The notes under the pieces were generated by a model. The model had not been told where the DNA came from. It saw only the letters and a list, made by a program, of their open reading frames with translations, and searched no databases. 64,000 bases of DNA from JAGLOK01 sp963677605 (GTDB taxonomy: Bacteria > Bacillota > Clostridia > Christensenellales > UMGS416): NCBI GenBank assembly GCA_963677605.2, contig CAXXDX010000001.1:62001-126000 (forward strand). Reading direction: 5' to 3'. Of the stretch, positions 41,293 through 50,156 are shown in pieces (position 1 is the first letter of the stretch; every line of letters begins with the position of its first letter). Both the position numbers and the translations under genes were made by a program.

Positions 41293-43398
41293 TTATTTAA
41301 GGTCGTCAGCTGAATAGTAGCCGGAATCAATAAGCAATGATTCATAGTTTTCTATGTCAGCAAATACAGGTTCACAAAGGTAAGACGGTACATCTTTAAC
41401 ATTGTTGTCATATGTTCCGTTTACAGGTACATCCTGTTCTGTGAGGATAGCGATACACATATCCACAACCTGAGCTGCGAGAGTTCTTGTGTCTTTAAAC
41501 ACTGACATTGACTGTTTGCCCGCGATAATATTTTTAACTGAATTTACATCGCAGTCCTGTCCTGTAAGGATTGGATAAGGTTTGCTTTCTGAGCCATAGC
41601 CTGCTGCATCAAGTGATGCTGCAATGCCCTGTGCAAGCGAATCATTCGGTGAAAGTACTACGTCTATGTTTTCATCTGCATAGTATCCTGACAGAAGGTT
41701 GTCCATTCTTGCCTGTGCGCCTTCGGACTTCCATTCCATGATTCCGATGTCCTGCCACTCGTCGTTTGTTGTTCCCTGTCCTGATTTGATTACCAATACT
41801 CCGCTTTCAATATAAGGTGTCAATACGTCGATTGCGCCTTTGTTGAAGAATTTTGCATTGTTGTCATCAGGTGAGCCTGCGAACACTTCCATTGTGAAAG
41901 GTCCCATCTCTCCGTTTGCAAGTCCAAGTTTCTCAACGATGTATTCGCCTTGGATTGTGCCGACTTTTTCATTATCAAATGTTGCATAATAGTCAACTGC
42001 ATCTGTGTCCATGATAAGTCTGTCATATGCGATTACAGGTATTCCTTCTTCTTTAGCATCTGCTAAAACTCCGCCTAAAGCGCCGCCGTCGATTGATGCT
42101 ACAACCAAAAGATCCACACCTTTTGTAATCATGTTTTCAATCTGTGTAACCTGTTTTGCCACATCATTGTCAGCATACTGAAGGTCAACTGCAAAGCCCT
42201 GCTCTTCAAGCTGGGTTTTCATGTTGTCGCCATCCTGGTTCCATCTCTGGAGTGATTTAGTCGGCATAAGAACGCCAACTGTCTTTCCTTCTACTTCTTC
42301 GACTGGTTCTGCGGCTTCAACGCCAAGTTCATCAGCTGAATAGTATCCGGATTCAACAAGCAATGACTCATAGTTTTCTATGTCAGCAAATACCGGCTCA
42401 CACAGATATGACGGAACTTGTTTTACATTGTTGTCATATTCACCGTTTACAGGTACTGTTTCGCCTGAAACTAATGCTACAACCATATCCACAACCTGAG
42501 CTGCAAGAGTTCTTGTGTCTTTAAACACTGACATTGACTGCTTCCCTGCGATAATGTTTTTAACTGAGTTTACGTCGCAGTCCTGTCCTGTAAGAATTGG
42601 ATAAGGTTTGCTTTCCGAGCCATAGCCTGCTGCGTCAAGTGATGCTGCAATGCCCTGTGCAAGCGAATCATTCGGTGAAAGTACTACATCGATGTTTTCA
42701 TCTGCATAGTATCCTGACAGAAGGTTATCCATTCTTGCCTGTGCGCCTTCGGACTTCCATTCCATGATTCCGATGTCCTGCCACTCGTCGTTTGTTGTTC
42801 CCTGTCCTGATTTGATTACCAATACTCCGCTTTCAATATAAGGTGTCAATACGTCGATTGCGCCTTTGTTGAAGAATTTTGCATTGTTGTCATCAGGTGA
42901 GCCTGCGAACACTTCCATAGTGAAAGGTCCCATCTCTCCGTCTGCAAGTCCAAGCATCTCAACGATGTATTCGCCTTGGATTGTGCCGACTTTTTCATTA
43001 TCAAATGTTGCATAATAGTCAACAGCATCTGTGTCCATGATAAGTCTGTCATATGCAATTACAGGAATTTCATCCTCTTTTGCATCCGCCAAAACTCCGC
43101 CTAAAGCGCCGCCGTCGATTGATGCTACAACGAGCACGTCAACACCTTTGGTTATCATGTTTTCAATCTGTGTAACCTGTTTTGCTACATCATTGTCAGC
43201 ATACTGAAGGTCAACTTCATAACCTTTAGCCTCAAGCTGGGTTTTCATGTTGTCGCCGTCCTGGTTCCACCTCTGGAGTGATTTAGTCGGCATAAGAACA
43301 CCTATTACTGTCTTGTCTCCGCCGGAAGATTGGCAACCTGCAAAAACAGCAGTCAGTAAAAGTAGTGCGATTAGGATTGTTACTATACTTCTTCTCAT
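41293..43398 (-). CDS. chvE: ChvE-type sugar-binding lipoprotein with two tandem binding domains
   Basis: 701 residues, twice the usual 350. Signal peptide and lipobox VFAGC (C22). Domain 1 (about 33-358) and domain 2 (about 375-701) are nearly identical. Both have GVLMPTKSLQRWNQDGDNM, YADND, VIAYDRLIMDTDAVDYYATF, GSPDDNNAKFFNKGA, ARMDNLLSGYY, LTGQDCDVNSVK, FKDTRTLAAQVVDM and PSYLCEPVF, the hallmarks of the ChvE multiple-monosaccharide receptor. An acidic linker (VEAAEPVEEVEG) joins them. Both domains look complete, and the frame is open throughout. GGAGG lies 7 bases before the ATG. First gene of the transporter operon. The fusion points to an in-frame tandem duplication. Confidence 0.93.
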   Translation of the reverse strand: MRRSIVTILIALLLLTAVFAGCQSSGGDKTVIGVLMPTKSLQRWNQDGDNMKTQLEAKGYEVDLQYADNDVAKQVTQIENMITKGVDVLVVASIDGGALGGVLADAKEDEIPVIAYDRLIMDTDAVDYYATFDNEKVGTIQGEYIVEMLGLADGEMGPFTMEVFAGSPDDNNAKFFNKGAIDVLTPYIESGVLVIKSGQGTTNDEWQDIGIMEWKSEGAQARMDNLLSGYYADENIDVVLSPNDSLAQGIAASLDAAGYGSESKPYPILTGQDCDVNSVKNIIAGKQSMSVFKDTRTLAAQVVDMVVALVSGETVPVNGEYDNNVKQVPSYLCEPVFADIENYESLLVESGYYSADELGVEAAEPVEEVEGKTVGVLMPTKSLQRWNQDGDNMKTQLEEQGFAVDLQYADNDVAKQVTQIENMITKGVDLLVVASIDGGALGGVLADAKEEGIPVIAYDRLIMDTDAVDYYATFDNEKVGTIQGEYIVEKLGLANGEMGPFTMEVFAGSPDDNNAKFFNKGAIDVLTPYIESGVLVIKSGQGTTNDEWQDIGIMEWKSEGAQARMDNLLSGYYADENIDVVLSPNDSLAQGIAASLDAAGYGSESKPYPILTGQDCDVNSVKNIIAGKQSMSVFKDTRTLAAQVVDMCIAILTEQDVPVNGTYDNNVKDVPSYLCEPVFADIENYESLLIDSGYYSADDLK
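41299..42276 (-). repeat. Direct repeat unit 2 (second ChvE domain)
   Basis: About 978 bases, repeated at a fixed offset of 1026 bases. The offset is the same at both ends (for example 42261 with 43287 and 41311 with 42337). A core from about 41702 to 41892 is identical to its partner; substitutions elsewhere are mostly synonymous. Confidence 0.9.
42325..43302 (-). repeat. Direct repeat unit 1 (first ChvE domain)
   Basis: Partner of the unit at 41299-42276. The 48 bases between the two units encode the acidic linker, which has no counterpart elsewhere. Confidence 0.9.
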
Positions 43399-43428
43399 AC
43401 ATGGTCCTCCTTAATTTACTATTTCATA

Positions 43429-43556
43429 ATTATAAGTATTATAGTTACCGTTAAGAATAGACATATTTATTCTAAGCGTGATGTTTTTTATTGTTTTATT
43501 GGCAGATAAACAAAACTGGATTATTTTATTAAACATATTAACTAAATATGTCCAGT
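43429..43556 (-). promoter_or_regulatory. Upstream control region of chvE
   Basis: Two overlapping -10-like TATAAT boxes (43429-43434 and 43438-43443) have only poor -35 matches, as in activator-dependent promoters. Upstream lie two inverted repeats: AGAATA-8-TATTCT (43454-43473) and ACATATT-AACTA-AATATGT (43533-43551), the second framed by ACTGGA/TCCAGT (43515-43556). They are candidate sites for the AraC-type response regulator. Nothing else is recognisable in 43399-43618. Confidence 0.45.
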
Positions 43557-43618
43557 ATTTTTAGTATTATATGCATATATATTGAATAGAGAGTGATTTA
43601 GTATAGCAAAATATTAAA

Positions 43619-43647
43619 AAGGTCATACGAAATATTCGTATGACCTT
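43619..43647 (-). terminator. Intrinsic terminator after the membrane-protein gene
   Basis: AAGGTCATACGAA paired with its complement over a 3-base loop, then TTTTT on the minus strand. Confidence 0.85.
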
Positions 43648-43671
43648 AAATTATTATATAATATATTAATA

Positions 43672-44265
43672 CTATTTTTTGATGATTCCCTTAACCTTCG
43701 CTTTTTCTTCATTTCTTTTTATTATAGTAAGAATTTTCTTTCTATATGACTTAGCGGACAAATATGACAGTCCCGTTGTCCCAGCGAATAATAATATTAT
43801 TATTATCAAACTTAGGAAATTAAAGCCTAAGCTGTCTTTTATCTGAAAAAACGGAGAATAGAATAAATTTAATAAAATAGAAATAATGTTCTGATTCGAT
43901 CCTGTTGAAACCCAAACTATAAATAGTATAACAGCAGGTGCCTGAGCCAATGCTCCTGCAAGAAACCCTTTTCTTTCGTCATATTTTATTTCGCTGACAA
44001 AACCTTCATGTCTTTCTGCTCTTTTTTCATTAGCACTGTCTACCATTATATCTCTTTTGCCTTCACCGCCTGCAAATAGATATGTTACAAAAACAAAAAT
44101 CAATAAAGCCAAAAACTGTACAAACCAATTCCATGCAAGGTTTTCTTCTTTAAAGACGCCAAGCAATCCAACAGTCACCAAAAGATCTATAAAAAAAACA
44201 CCAAGATATACAAAAAACAATTTTACCGAAAGTGCCCAAACGGAATATTTATATTCACCAAACAT
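43672..44265 (-). CDS. Membrane protein of unknown function, about four segments
   Basis: About 197 residues. Hydrophobic stretches near 12-35, 45-66, 105-125 and 150-170 separated by charged loops; a basic C-terminus (SYRKKILTIIKRNEEKAKVK). No family recognised. The ATG at 44263-44265 (MFGEYKYSVW) has GGAG six bases upstream; a TTG four codons earlier overlaps that site. It lies 64 bases after the folate cyclo-ligase and ends at a terminator, so it may be the last gene of that transcript. Confidence 0.7.
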   Translation of the reverse strand: MFGEYKYSVWALSVKLFFVYLGVFFIDLLVTVGLLGVFKEENLAWNWFVQFLALLIFVFVTYLFAGGEGKRDIMVDSANEKRAERHEGFVSEIKYDERKGFLAGALAQAPAVILFIVWVSTGSNQNIISILLNLFYSPFFQIKDSLGFNFLSLIIIILLFAGTTGLSYLSAKSYRKKILTIIKRNEEKAKVKGIIKK

Positions 44266-44329
44266 TATTTTCTCCAAAATATTTATTTATGTCATTATAC
44301 CATACAAAGTTTGAATAATTCTTAAATTT

Positions 44330-44881
44330 TCAATTATCGTTATGCTCGGTTACAACCATATCAAGTGCGATATCATGTATATCTGAATCTAATTGTTCTG
44401 TCTCTTGAAATGAAAAAGCAACTCCGCATTTAACTGCGTTTTTGCATTTAGGAAGATACCTGTCATAATACCCTCCTCCGTATCCAAGCCTATTATTATC
44501 TTTATCAAATGCTACAAGCGGTATGATTACAAAATCAATTTCTTCAGGCCAAACAATTCCAGCATTTTTTGAAGGTTCAGGTATTCCATAACTCCCTTTT
44601 ACAAGCAGGTTTATATCCATTACTTTTCTGGCCGTCATATCTCCATCAGTTTTTCCCACACAAGGAAAACTTATTGTTTTATCTTTTGCTTCACTTTCCA
44701 GCAAAGGCAATATATCAACTTCGTTTTTAATTGGATAATAAAAAAGAACGTTTCGGGCTTTAATAAAACTATCCATCCTAGATATCTTTTTACATATAAC
44801 TTCCGATGACGCTCTTTTTTCTTTATCAGACAATCCCGCTCTTTTTTTAAGCATTATTGCCCTTATTTCTTTTTTATTCAT
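44330..44881 (-). CDS. 5-formyltetrahydrofolate cyclo-ligase
   Basis: 183 residues. Converts 5-formyl-THF to 5,10-methenyl-THF with ATP. The C-terminal motif RLGYGGGYYDRYL and the N-terminal MLKKRAGLSDKEKRASSEVI are diagnostic. The first 8 bases overlap the end of alr, so the two are probably co-translated. Confidence 0.93.
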   Translation of the reverse strand: MNKKEIRAIMLKKRAGLSDKEKRASSEVICKKISRMDSFIKARNVLFYYPIKNEVDILPLLESEAKDKTISFPCVGKTDGDMTARKVMDINLLVKGSYGIPEPSKNAGIVWPEEIDFVIIPLVAFDKDNNRLGYGGGYYDRYLPKCKNAVKCGVAFSFQETEQLDSDIHDIALDMVVTEHNDN

Positions 44882-45980
44882 TTACATACACGCGCTTTAC
44901 GCGCTGGCCTATGCATGTCACCACTTCGTAGTGTATCGTTTCATCCCATTCCGCCACTTCATCTGCGGTTATCTCATTATCATTTTGTTTACCGATAACT
45001 ACAACTTCATCACCAACACTTACACCTTCAATATCAGTCACATCAATCATACTATGGTCCATACAGACATTACCTATGACTTTTGCACGTTTTCCATTAA
45101 CAAGCACTTCGCCTTTGTTACTTAGCGTACGCCTAAATCCGTCAGCATATCCAATAGGGATTGTTGCTACATCCACTTCTCTTTGCGCTTTGAAAGTTCT
45201 TGAATATCCAACCGTTTCATCTTTTTTGATAGTCTTCACGTGTACAACTTTTGTTTTAAGCGATAAAACAGGTTTAAGTTCCATTTTTTTAAGCTCTTCG
45301 CTGTGAAGTCCATACATAGATATTCCCAGCCTAATATAATCAAGCCTTGCAAAATCATATGAAGCGCTCGCAGCCGAATTCGCTATATGTGCATATGGGA
45401 AATAGCTTGCCTCGCTTACCTGTTTTCTCCCCTGAACGAACTTTTTATACTGCTCGGAGACAAACTCTTTGTCCACCTCATCAGCATTTGCAAAGTGCGA
45501 GCATATTCCTGTCATCTTAACGTTGTCCAGATATGAAAGAACTCCTAAGAACTCTTCCAAATCTTCACCCGGCAATATACCAAGCCGATTCATTCCTGTT
45601 TCAATTTTTAAGTGAAATTTCGATTGTTCTCCGGCTTCTTTTGCAAATCTGTTTAACGCTTCAAGCTGCTCTATTGTATAAATAAACGGAATCAGCCTAT
45701 GCGCTACTGTGTACTTTAAATCTTCAGGAAGTATGCCGCCCATAACGATTACCGGGCATTCAAAGCCATTTTCTCTAAGCTCAATCCCCTCTTCAATCTG
45801 TGCTACAGCAAGCATCTCAGCACCGCATTCCAATGCTGTTTTAGCTACTTCAATCATGCCGTGGCCATATGCGTTTGCTTTGACCACGGCTATTATTTTT
45901 GTTTTTTCAGGTAATATATCCATATACGCTTTAATATTATGTTCAAGCGCATTAAGATTAATTTCTGCGTATGTATTCAA
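44874..45980 (-). CDS. alr: Alanine racemase
   Basis: 368 residues, PLP enzyme that supplies D-alanine for peptidoglycan. PLP lysine K34 in AVVKANAYGHG, RLGISMYGLH in the middle, and the second catalytic base Tyr in IGYADGFRRTL. The start codon is TTG (45978-45980) five bases after GGCGG. It follows the ACT-domain gene by 17 bases. Confidence 0.96.
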   Translation of the reverse strand: MNTYAEINLNALEHNIKAYMDILPEKTKIIAVVKANAYGHGMIEVAKTALECGAEMLAVAQIEEGIELRENGFECPVIVMGGILPEDLKYTVAHRLIPFIYTIEQLEALNRFAKEAGEQSKFHLKIETGMNRLGILPGEDLEEFLGVLSYLDNVKMTGICSHFANADEVDKEFVSEQYKKFVQGRKQVSEASYFPYAHIANSAASASYDFARLDYIRLGISMYGLHSEELKKMELKPVLSLKTKVVHVKTIKKDETVGYSRTFKAQREVDVATIPIGYADGFRRTLSNKGEVLVNGKRAKVIGNVCMDHSMIDVTDIEGVSVGDEVVVIGKQNDNEITADEVAEWDETIHYEVVTCIGQRVKRVYVNE

Positions 45981-45997
45981 TTATTCCGCCTTTTTAG

Positions 45998-46432
45998 TTA
46001 TGATTCAAGGTTTAACAAATCATCCCTTGTAAGTATTGATACTTCGTTTTCTGTAAGTGATTTAACTGCAAGAGCTACATCATCCACTTTAAAAATAATA
46101 AGTGCGCTCTCTTTAGGTTTTCTTACAAATGAATAAAGATATTCAACGCTCACATCATTATCAACCAAAATATCCAAAACTCCGCTTAGTCCGCCTGGAT
46201 GATCTGGTACGGCAACAGCAATAACGTCGTTTAAGTTTACTGTATATCCTGCCGCTTTAAGTTCTGATACTGCTTTTTCTTCATCTGATACTATCGTTCG
46301 CAATATACCGAAATTTGTAGTGTCAGCAATCGACAGTGCCAATATATCAATATCAGCCTCCTGCAGTACTTTCGTCATCTGCGAAAGCCGCCCTCTTGTA
46401 TTTTCAAGAAAAACAGATAATTGTTTAACCAT
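45998..46432 (-). CDS. Tandem ACT-domain protein
   Basis: 144 residues made of two ACT domains: QLSVFLENTRGRLSQMTKVL (1-70) and VIAVAVPDHPGGLSGVLDIL (71-144). ACT pairs bind amino acids. Proteins of this type are regularly next to paaK and iorAB, so an aromatic amino acid ligand is likely, but no output domain is attached and its mechanism is unknown. GAGGAGG precedes the ATG. Confidence 0.88.
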   Translation of the reverse strand: MVKQLSVFLENTRGRLSQMTKVLQEADIDILALSIADTTNFGILRTIVSDEEKAVSELKAAGYTVNLNDVIAVAVPDHPGGLSGVLDILVDNDVSVEYLYSFVRKPKESALIIFKVDDVALAVKSLTENEVSILTRDDLLNLES

Positions 46433-46500
46433 ATGAATCCCTCCTCAAAATTATTATATCATCTATCACTTGCACAAAAAAGAATATTGTGCCAAAGTCT

Positions 46501-47799
46501 TTAAATTTTGCGCTTGTCCATTACTCTCTTTGCCTTGCCAGTGCTTCGCTCAATAGTTTTCGGCTCAACAAGTTTTATTGTCGCAGTAAGACCTAATAGA
46601 GACTGTATTTCTCCTTTTATCCTATCGCGGACTTCTTCAACCTTTTTAACCTCGTCCGAGAAAAGTTTCTCGCTCATCTCCACCCATATCTCAAGAGTGT
46701 CAAGGTTGTTTTTCCTGTCAACCACCAGAAGGTAGTGAGGCTCAACTTCAGTAAATCCCACAAGAACACTTTCAACCTGTGTTGGGAATACATTAACTCC
46801 GCGTATTATAAGCATATCATCGCTGCGGCCCATAACTTTTTGCATTCTAACATGAGTTCTTCCGCATTTACATTTTTCTTTGTTTAAAGAAGTAATGTCG
46901 CGTGTCCTATATCGGATTACCGGTATCCCTTCTTTTGTTAATGTGGTAAATACCAGCTCTCCCTTTTCGCCTTCGGGCAATACTTCTCCTGTTTCAGGAT
47001 TGATTATTTCGGGAAGGAAATGGTCTTCTGATATGTGCAAACCATCCTGACATTCACATTCGGTTGCAACACCGGGTCCTATTATTTCAGACAGACCATA
47101 GATATCTGTCGCTCGGATATGAAGCTTTTTCTCAATCTCTTCACGCATTTCGTTGGACCATGGCTCAGCACCGAAAATTCCGTACTTAAGGTTTAAATCA
47201 TCAATATTAATGCCGCGTTCTTCGATTGCCTCTGCGAGATACAGTGCATAAGATGGAGTACAGGCAATAGCTTCCGGCTTAAAATCCTCCAGCAGCGTAA
47301 TCTGTTTTTGTGTGTTGCCGCCTGAAATAGGAATAACTGAAGCTCCGATTTTTTCAGCGCCGTAGTGTGCTCCAAGTCCGCCTGTAAACAGACCATAGCC
47401 GTATGCAATCTGAACAATTGAATGTTTTGTTACACCTGCTGCAGAAAATGTTCTTGCCATAAGTTCAGACCATGTATCCAAATCATTTCTTGTATAGCCT
47501 ACAACAGTTGGCTTTCCTGTAGTTCCGCTGGATGCATGGATTCTTACAATATCCTTCATTGGTACTGCAAACGCATCATACGGATAATTGTCACGTAAGT
47601 CATCTTTTACAGTGAAAGGTAGCTTGCTTATATCTTCAAGCCCATTGATATCTTCTGGAGAAACACCCGCTTCATCCATTTTCTTCTTATAGTACGGCAC
47701 ATTCTCATATGAGTATGCAACTATCTTTTTTAGCCTTTCGCCCTGTAAGCTTTCCATTTCTGAGCGTTCCATACACTCATATTTTTCATTCCAAATCAT
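46501..47799 (-). CDS. paaK: Phenylacetate-CoA ligase (copy 1)
   Basis: 432 residues, adenylate-forming enzyme. AMP-binding motif IHASSGTTGKPTVVGYT, then YGLSEIIGPGVATEC, and the C-terminal hinge and DDMLIIRGVNVFPTQVE. It activates arylacetates such as phenylacetate or indoleacetate to CoA thioesters. It lies 35 bases after iorB. It is clearly paralogous to the gene at 50157-51455. Run in reverse, arylacetyl-CoA could yield ATP. Confidence 0.92.
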   Translation of the reverse strand: MIWNEKYECMERSEMESLQGERLKKIVAYSYENVPYYKKKMDEAGVSPEDINGLEDISKLPFTVKDDLRDNYPYDAFAVPMKDIVRIHASSGTTGKPTVVGYTRNDLDTWSELMARTFSAAGVTKHSIVQIAYGYGLFTGGLGAHYGAEKIGASVIPISGGNTQKQITLLEDFKPEAIACTPSYALYLAEAIEERGINIDDLNLKYGIFGAEPWSNEMREEIEKKLHIRATDIYGLSEIIGPGVATECECQDGLHISEDHFLPEIINPETGEVLPEGEKGELVFTTLTKEGIPVIRYRTRDITSLNKEKCKCGRTHVRMQKVMGRSDDMLIIRGVNVFPTQVESVLVGFTEVEPHYLLVVDRKNNLDTLEIWVEMSEKLFSDEVKKVEEVRDRIKGEIQSLLGLTATIKLVEPKTIERSTGKAKRVMDKRKI

Positions 47800-47834
47800 A
47801 TCTTCTCCTTACTACTGTGCTACGAAATTATCTT

Positions 47835-48407
47835 TTATTTTAAATCATATCCTGCATTAAATGCTGCTATATTTATATCCACTGTTTTAGGCGGAACACA
47901 TTCTTTAACAGCCTTTATCCAAAGCTCTTTATCGTCGCCTACTATTGCTGCAAGCTTACCGATCATGACAGTATTTACGACTCTCATATTTCCAAGCTCT
48001 TTTGCAAGTGCTACTGCATCCATTTCCGAAACGTCTGTTTTACTATGAAGTTTTTCCATCACAGAATCAGGATACTCCGAAGTACCTGTTATAACCGGCA
48101 TAGGGTCAATTCTCTGATTATTAACTACTATCCTGCCGCCTTCTTTCATAAGGTGAACATAACGCAGTGCTTCAAGCTTTTCAAATGCTATCATAAAATC
48201 CGCACCGCCTTCTTCAATAATAGGAGAAAGCACTTTTTCGCCCATTCTTACGTATGTTACTACGCTTCCGCCGCGCTGTGCCATTCCATGTACTTCAGAA
48301 ACCTTTACATCGTGTCCTTTATATTCAGCAAGTTTTCCTAGGATTCTGCTTGAAAGCAGAGTTCCCTGGCCGCCTACACCAACAATCAATATAGAAGTCA
48401 TAGCCAT
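47835..48407 (-). CDS. iorB: Indolepyruvate:ferredoxin oxidoreductase, beta subunit
   Basis: 190 residues, the gamma-type domain of 2-oxoacid:ferredoxin oxidoreductases (ILIVGVGGQGTLLSSRILG at the N-terminus, EVHGMAQRGGSVVTYVR). Partner of IorA. The ATG overlaps the iorA stop (TAATG). Confidence 0.94.
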   Translation of the reverse strand: MAMTSILIVGVGGQGTLLSSRILGKLAEYKGHDVKVSEVHGMAQRGGSVVTYVRMGEKVLSPIIEEGGADFMIAFEKLEALRYVHLMKEGGRIVVNNQRIDPMPVITGTSEYPDSVMEKLHSKTDVSEMDAVALAKELGNMRVVNTVMIGKLAAIVGDDKELWIKAVKECVPPKTVDINIAAFNAGYDLK

Positions 48408-50140
48408 TATCTTTCCCCCTTATGAATTGATTTAGTCGGACATACGTCAATACATAATCCACAGCCTACACACAGCATCGGATCAACTTTTACCTTTTTG
48501 CCGTCATTTACAAGCGCTGGACATCCGAGTTTTAAGCACTTTTTACACCCTATACATGTATCACTGTCTATATGGCATGCAGGCAGCCATTTTGATTTGT
48601 CCAGCAGTGCACACTCACGTTTTGAAATAATTACAGCAGGTCCGTCATATTCAAGCGCAGCTTTCAAACCGCTCTCAAAACCTTTTAGGTCAAACGGATC
48701 AATTGTTTGTACAAACTCAACACCTACTGCTTTGCACAAAGTTTCAAGGTTTATCTCATAAGCAGGATCACCTTTAATGTTTAATCCGTTCACAGGATTG
48801 TTTTGGTGTCCTGTCATGCCTGTTGTTCTGTTGTCAACTATAATAACCGTCGAATTTCCATCATTATATACAACATCAATAAGCCCCGTAACACCTGAAT
48901 GCATGAATGTTGAATCGCCAATAATAGCTACTTCTTTTTTAGAGAAATCTTTTCCCCGTGCCTTTTCCATGCCATGTGTCATTCCTATTGAAGCACCCAT
49001 ACACACGCATGTATCCATAGAAGCTACAGGCGGCAAAGCTCCCAGAGTATAACAGCCTATATCGCCGTTTACTACGAGCTTTAGCTTTTTCATAATAAAG
49101 TAAGCACCTCTGTGAGGGCATCCAGGGCACATTATGGGAGGCCTTATTGGGAGCTCTTTTTCCGCTTCAATCGTACCTGTACTTTCGCCCAATATAGCTT
49201 TCTTTATCATATTAGCTGAATATTCACCTTGTATAGTAAATATTTCTTTCCCAACACACTCTATACCTTCTGCCTTTATTGCAGATTCAAAAATCGGTTC
49301 CAATTCTTCTATTACATAAAGTTTGTCAACTTTTTCGGCAAAATTCTTTATTAAATCAACAGGCAGTGGATATACCATACCAAGTTTTAAAACAGACGCA
49401 TCAGGAAGTGACTCTTTAGTATATTGATAGCAAAGCCCACTTGTAATAACTCCGATCTTCGAACTGGCCATTTCAACAGTATTAATATCAAAACCGTTGG
49501 CATCCTCGCTCATTTTAATTTCGCGCGCTTCAACAACCTTATGTCTTCCGCGAGCCATTCCCGGCATCATTACATATTTTTTTATATCTTTCTGATACTC
49601 TTTAAGCGGTACTTCCTTTCTGTCGGAAAGCTCCACCAAGCCGCGTGAATGGCTTACTCTTGTAGTTAACCTAACCATTACCGGGGTATCATATTTCTCA
49701 GACATCTCAAAAGCAAGTTTTACAAACTCTTTTGCTTCCTGAGATGATGAAGGTTCAAGCATTGGAATGTGAGCTGATTTTGCATAATATCTTGAATCCT
49801 GCTCATTTTGGGATGAATGCATTCCCGGATCATCAGCTACGACTAAAACTAATCCGCCGTTTACACCGGTATAGCTGGCTGTAAACAAAGGATCAGCTGC
49901 AACATTTACACCTACATGTTTCATGCAAACCATAGCTCTTGCTCCGCCGAATGAAGCTCCTATTCCGACTTCCAAAGCCACTTTCTCATTTGGCGACCAT
50001 TCAGCGTATATATCATCATATTTTGAAACAGACTCTGTAATCTCCGTACTGGGCGTACCTGGATACGCAACAGCAACAGTGCATCCGGCTTCCCAAGCAC
50101 CCCGAGCTATTGCCTCATTTCCTAAAAAAAGTTCTTTCAT
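48407..50140 (-). CDS. iorA: Indolepyruvate:ferredoxin oxidoreductase, alpha subunit
   Basis: 577 residues. Pyrimidine domain at the N-terminus (AVAYPGTPSTEITESV), TPP-binding domain (GDIGCYTLG and GDSTFMHSGVTGLIDVVYN), then two C-terminal [4Fe-4S] clusters (CIGCKKCLKLGCP and CVGCGLCIDVCP). It oxidatively decarboxylates aryl pyruvates from aromatic amino acids to arylacetyl-CoA and reduces ferredoxin. GGAGG precedes the ATG. It is flanked by two paaK genes. Confidence 0.95.
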   Translation of the reverse strand: MKELFLGNEAIARGAWEAGCTVAVAYPGTPSTEITESVSKYDDIYAEWSPNEKVALEVGIGASFGGARAMVCMKHVGVNVAADPLFTASYTGVNGGLVLVVADDPGMHSSQNEQDSRYYAKSAHIPMLEPSSSQEAKEFVKLAFEMSEKYDTPVMVRLTTRVSHSRGLVELSDRKEVPLKEYQKDIKKYVMMPGMARGRHKVVEAREIKMSEDANGFDINTVEMASSKIGVITSGLCYQYTKESLPDASVLKLGMVYPLPVDLIKNFAEKVDKLYVIEELEPIFESAIKAEGIECVGKEIFTIQGEYSANMIKKAILGESTGTIEAEKELPIRPPIMCPGCPHRGAYFIMKKLKLVVNGDIGCYTLGALPPVASMDTCVCMGASIGMTHGMEKARGKDFSKKEVAIIGDSTFMHSGVTGLIDVVYNDGNSTVIIVDNRTTGMTGHQNNPVNGLNIKGDPAYEINLETLCKAVGVEFVQTIDPFDLKGFESGLKAALEYDGPAVIISKRECALLDKSKWLPACHIDSDTCIGCKKCLKLGCPALVNDGKKVKVDPMLCVGCGLCIDVCPTKSIHKGER

Positions 50141-50156
50141 TATTCCTCCAAATAAA

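Noticed and set aside
41820..42026. Pair of short minus-strand frames (also 42846-43058) with almost the same sequence
   Set aside because: They are out-of-frame readings of the two chvE repeat units; their similarity is explained by the duplication.
41293..43398. Tandem chvE copies as an assembly duplication
   Set aside because: The copies differ at many positions, mostly synonymous, and have a unique linker, so a simple duplication artefact is unlikely.
43445..43458. Catabolite-responsive element upstream of chvE
   Set aside because: The best match (TCTTAACGGTAACT) breaks three conserved positions of the cre consensus.
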